A stretch of DNA of 63,488 bases from Saprospiraceae bacterium (GTDB lineage Bacteria > Bacteroidota > Bacteroidia > Chitinophagales > Saprospiraceae). The DNA is taken from contig JADKGF010000029.1 in assembly GCA_016717105.1 (NCBI GenBank), forward strand, positions 1 through 63,488, read 5' to 3'. A program made the translations under genes and the position numbers. The notes under the pieces are model-generated. The model was given only the letters and a program-made list of their open reading frames with translations, had not been told where the DNA came from and did no database searches. This document shows, in pieces, positions 61,135-63,488 of the stretch (position 1 is the first letter of the stretch; the number at the start of each line of letters is the position of its first letter).

Positions 61135-61168
61135 CAAAATTATATTTAAAGGGTAACTTGATAGCAAA
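61135..61168 (-). promoter_or_regulatory. promoter of the ECF sigma operon
   Basis: On the minus strand, TTTG (61168-61165) is followed by 22 bases and TAATTTTG (61142-61135). The start codon is five bases later, so transcription would start at or within the first codon and the mRNA would be leaderless or nearly so. The spacing is at the long end of the Bacteroidota range. Confidence 0.5.
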
Positions 61169-61199
61169 TGTAAACTATTGTATCACAGATGTATATATA

Positions 61200-61733
61200 T
61201 TAGTATTCCAATTTCTTTTTCATCATAATGTCTGTCTGCTCATCATCTCCCAATCTGAAAATATGCTTGTCAAATGCCACAAATCCATTTTTTTCATAAA
61301 ATCGGATAGCTCTCGGATTCTCTTCCCATACGCCTAGCCATACATAATCCGAATTATGGTCCTTTGCTACTTGGATGGCTTTATCGTAGAGCTTTTGTCC
61401 TACATTTTGACCATGAAATTCCTTCAGTACATATATCCTTTCTATTTCTACCGCTTTTTCATCTTTGAGCTCTGTTTGTGATCCACCAAAATTGAGTTTC
61501 AGATAGCCTACCACATTGTCTGAATTTTCTGCAAGGTAGAAGGCTGCATTTTTGTCATTTAGTTCCGAAGTGAGTTTTTCGATCGAAAATCCTTCTTCCA
61601 GGTACTTTCTCATATTTTCTTGCGTATTTCCGTCAGCAAATGTTTCCTTAAATGTCTGACTGCCTATGGATTGCAATAAAAGCACATCGTCTGCATGTAT
61701 TTTTTTGATATTGATTGTTTCGGATGTACTCAT
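61200..61733 (-). CDS. GNAT-family N-acetyltransferase
   Basis: 177 residues with the GNAT core: AFYLAENSDNVVGYLKLNFGG (beta 4-like), VEIERIYVLKEFHGQNVGQKLYDKAIQVAKDHN, where HGQNVGQ is the acetyl-CoA loop of the Q/RxxGxG/A type, and VWLGVWEENPRAIRFYEKNGF. It acetylates an amine; the substrate is not clear. It precedes nothing on its own strand closely, but follows bestrophin by 12 bases, so the two may be co-transcribed. Confidence 0.92.
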   Translation of the reverse strand: MSTSETINIKKIHADDVLLLQSIGSQTFKETFADGNTQENMRKYLEEGFSIEKLTSELNDKNAAFYLAENSDNVVGYLKLNFGGSQTELKDEKAVEIERIYVLKEFHGQNVGQKLYDKAIQVAKDHNSDYVWLGVWEENPRAIRFYEKNGFVAFDKHIFRLGDDEQTDIMMKKKLEY

Positions 61734-61745
61734 ATTTGCGAGTTT

Positions 61746-62780
61746 TTAGATTTGAATACCATTCTTAATAGCAATAGGTTTAGGGATATTTTCTTCACCC
61801 ATCATTTCCAATAAGTCGATTTCGATATTCCTACATATTGTCAACATTGGCGTATCATTGCCCATGCCTTGGAATGGATTTTCTGAATAATCACCGACCA
61901 ATTCCATCATTACATAAATCCAACCGATCAAAACTGTAAAAGGAATTGTAATCCAAATGCCCCATTCACCAGCTTTACTCATTTCGCCGACCAACCCAAA
62001 TGGAAGTAAAAAAATGAATATACCTATAAATGAAAAACTCATATTGGCATATTGTCTTGGTAATGGATATTTTTTGATGCGTTCGGCTTTGCCTTGATGT
62101 TCCAAAAATGAACGCAACAAATTCTGAAGTTCTATATGTCGAAAATCTTCTATAATATCTTGACGTCTGAGTTGCTGAAGTAAGGTGGATTGTTTGTCTA
62201 TAAGCTGAACAGCAGGATTAGAAAACTGTAGCAATTGTTTTTCTTCATCTGGACTGACAAACTTTGAGAGCTCAGTCTCTTTGGATTCTTCCTCAAATTG
62301 GCCAATACCATTTTCTCGATATCTTTCAGCTATTTTAGCGTAGTGGCCACCTTGATTGGCGTGCTCCCAATTTGCCACGACCAGTAATTGTCTGCGTAGC
62401 TGGTACATCCAAGCGATATGATTTATGATCAACTTTTTCCTGATAGCATGCAAGGTTTGTTCATCATATTTTTCGGTAGTAAACTGGTCGGTGACAAATG
62501 CTTTGATGCTGATGCCCCAAGTACGGCTATCATTGGTAATGGCGCCCCAAATCTTTCGCGCTTCCCACATCCGATCATATGCGGAGTTGTTTTTGAAACC
62601 CACATAAAAGGCAACAGCTGTACCGACTATCGATAAGGGCAACCACGGCATTGCTAGCCATTCCCAACCACTAAATTTATAAAATGCCACAGCCGAAATA
62701 CCCCAAATTGTGAGCCAAAGAATGTGGAATTTTGACCATTCAAATACCGAAAGAAGACTGATGCGTTTTTCTGCAATCAT
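61746..62780 (-). CDS. bestrophin-family ion channel
   Basis: 344 residues. It matches the bacterial bestrophin/YneE group: SVFEWSKFHILWLTIWGISAVAFYKFSGWEWLAMPWLPLSIVGTAVAFYVGFKNNSAYDRMWEARKIWGAITNDSR, then QLRRQDIIEDFRHIELQNLLRSFLEHQGK, and the later membrane pair with FIFLLPFGLVGEMSK and WITIPFTVLIGWIYVMMELVGDYSENPFQG. Bestrophins pass anions, or cations in some bacteria; in algae they help carry bicarbonate. A separate LCIB-type gene lies about 8 kb away, so a link is speculative. Confidence 0.9.
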   Translation of the reverse strand: MIAEKRISLLSVFEWSKFHILWLTIWGISAVAFYKFSGWEWLAMPWLPLSIVGTAVAFYVGFKNNSAYDRMWEARKIWGAITNDSRTWGISIKAFVTDQFTTEKYDEQTLHAIRKKLIINHIAWMYQLRRQLLVVANWEHANQGGHYAKIAERYRENGIGQFEEESKETELSKFVSPDEEKQLLQFSNPAVQLIDKQSTLLQQLRRQDIIEDFRHIELQNLLRSFLEHQGKAERIKKYPLPRQYANMSFSFIGIFIFLLPFGLVGEMSKAGEWGIWITIPFTVLIGWIYVMMELVGDYSENPFQGMGNDTPMLTICRNIEIDLLEMMGEENIPKPIAIKNGIQI

Positions 62781-62803
62781 GGTTTTACGATTTGGATTTT
62801 ATA

Positions 62804-63451
62804 TTAAACTTTGCCCAATTTTTTTATATCTTGAATCTCGAGTACATTCTTTGAATATCCTTTGTTTACTACTTGGATCATTGCCCTTCCTACTTCCTGC
62901 AAAGTAAGTGATTGTTTCGGAAATAGGATAGGGAAAAACCAAGATACCACCTTCAAGATAGTTTTGACATTTTTTTGTTCTTTAAAATGTTTCATAAATC
63001 CCGGTCTAAAATTGTATTGGCCTTTAAATGGAAGTTGCATCAACGCATTTTCGGTTTTTCCTTTTACTCTTGCCCACATGATTTTCCCATGTTCAGTACT
63101 GTCTGTGCCTTGACCGGTCACAAAGGTAAAAACCATATCAGGATTGAGTTGCGATAAAGTTTTGGCAACATGAAGAGTAGTATCGTAGGTGATTTTTGTA
63201 AATTTTTCTTCATCCATGCCTATCGAGCTCACACCAGCACAGTAAAAACATGCGTCATAACCAGATAATTCCTTGGCGTACTGTTCTATATTCATAAAAT
63301 CTGGGATCAAACATTCCTTAAGTTTCGGATGTGTCATTCCGCACGATTTTCGACTCAAACTCAAGATCTCTATGACTTGTTTGTTTTCTAAGCATTCGAT
63401 CAGTACACCTTCGCCTACCATACCTGTAGCACCTGTAATGATTACTTTCAT
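62804..63451 (-). CDS. NAD(P)-binding epimerase/oxidoreductase-like protein
   Basis: 215 residues with the Rossmann start MKVIITGATGMVGEGVLIECL (GxxGxxG type), then EILSLSRKSCG, the CFYCAGVSSIGMDEEKF loop and RVKGKTENALMQLPF, in which a YxxxK catalytic pair is not obvious. It resembles the small epimerases of the atypical SDR group that lack the active-site Tyr. It starts 23 bases before the bestrophin gene and is on the same strand. The right window edge is just beyond its start. Confidence 0.85.
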   Translation of the reverse strand: MKVIITGATGMVGEGVLIECLENKQVIEILSLSRKSCGMTHPKLKECLIPDFMNIEQYAKELSGYDACFYCAGVSSIGMDEEKFTKITYDTTLHVAKTLSQLNPDMVFTFVTGQGTDSTEHGKIMWARVKGKTENALMQLPFKGQYNFRPGFMKHFKEQKNVKTILKVVSWFFPILFPKQSLTLQEVGRAMIQVVNKGYSKNVLEIQDIKKLGKV

Positions 63452-63488
63452 TTTTGTGTTATTATGTTGAAATTGGCTTGTAATATTG

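Noticed and set aside
1..63488. tRNA, rRNA or prophage genes
   Set aside because: No cloverleaf arms with GGTTCGA-like motifs, no rRNA core sequences and no phage structural or integrase genes were seen.

Overview
The window is chromosomal DNA of a Bacteroidota bacterium, most likely a Saprospiraceae-like heterotroph. This is inferred from several secreted proteins with type IX secretion (T9SS) C-terminal sorting domains, the MoxR/Bat operon, A-rich start regions without Shine-Dalgarno sites, promoters of the TTTG-N19..22-TAnnTTTG type, and AT-rich DNA. No rRNA or tRNA gene and no complete prophage was seen.

Layout. 1-5.5 kb: the end of a T9SS surface protein, a small lipoprotein, an outer-membrane barrel, another T9SS protein, a secreted hypothetical and an XRE regulator/membrane protein pair. 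5.7-8.6 kb: glycine decarboxylase gcvP, closed by a strong terminator. 8.7-11.9 kb: a large BNR/sortilin-like T9SS protein. 12.2-19.2 kb: a seven-gene MoxR-DUF3298-DUF58-BatD-like-BatA-BatB-BatC operon. 20.2-20.4 kb: ten 21-bp tandem repeats. 20.6-36.6 kb: a complete type I-B CRISPR-Cas locus with 68 repeats, cas2, cas1, an inserted REP-type transposase, cas4, cas3, cas5, cas7, cas8b, a pRiA4b ORF-3 protein, cas6 and a WYL regulator. 36.7-42.8 kb: a transposase remnant, SelO, a PKD/glycosidase-like protein and an SGNH hydrolase. 43-50.7 kb: esterase, leucyl aminopeptidase, CYTH protein, kynurenine 3-monooxygenase, two bacterial PH-domain membrane proteins and a DUF4407 protein. 50.7-54.9 kb: DUF2200, SnoaL-like, a di-heme peroxidase, and an operon of K+ channel, MscS and an LCIB-type carbonic anhydrase. 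55-61.2 kb: ECF sigma, membrane anti-sigma candidate, CpxP-like protein, MbnP, MauG/MbnH and two YHYH proteins, a probable copper-handling cluster. 61.2-63.5 kb: GNAT, bestrophin and an NAD(P)-binding protein.

The two most interesting loci are the CRISPR array and the MbnP/YHYH cluster. The seven cas-distal repeats are 52 nt long because the usual 30-nt repeat carries a hairpin insertion of 22 nt net. Pairs of homologous spacers share a boundary at the cas-proximal side, which argues that the leader lies by cas2 and that the long repeats are therefore the oldest. In the second cluster an ECF sigma operon appears to control a MbnP/MbnH pair with histidine-rich YHYH proteins beside it.

Caution: at least 16 single- or double-base indels break otherwise normal genes, including gcvP, cas5, cas7, cas8b, batB, the LAP gene, kmo and mbnP. 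Several fall in homopolymers. They look more like long-read assembly errors than gene decay, so most broken genes are annotated here as one gene with a frameshift.
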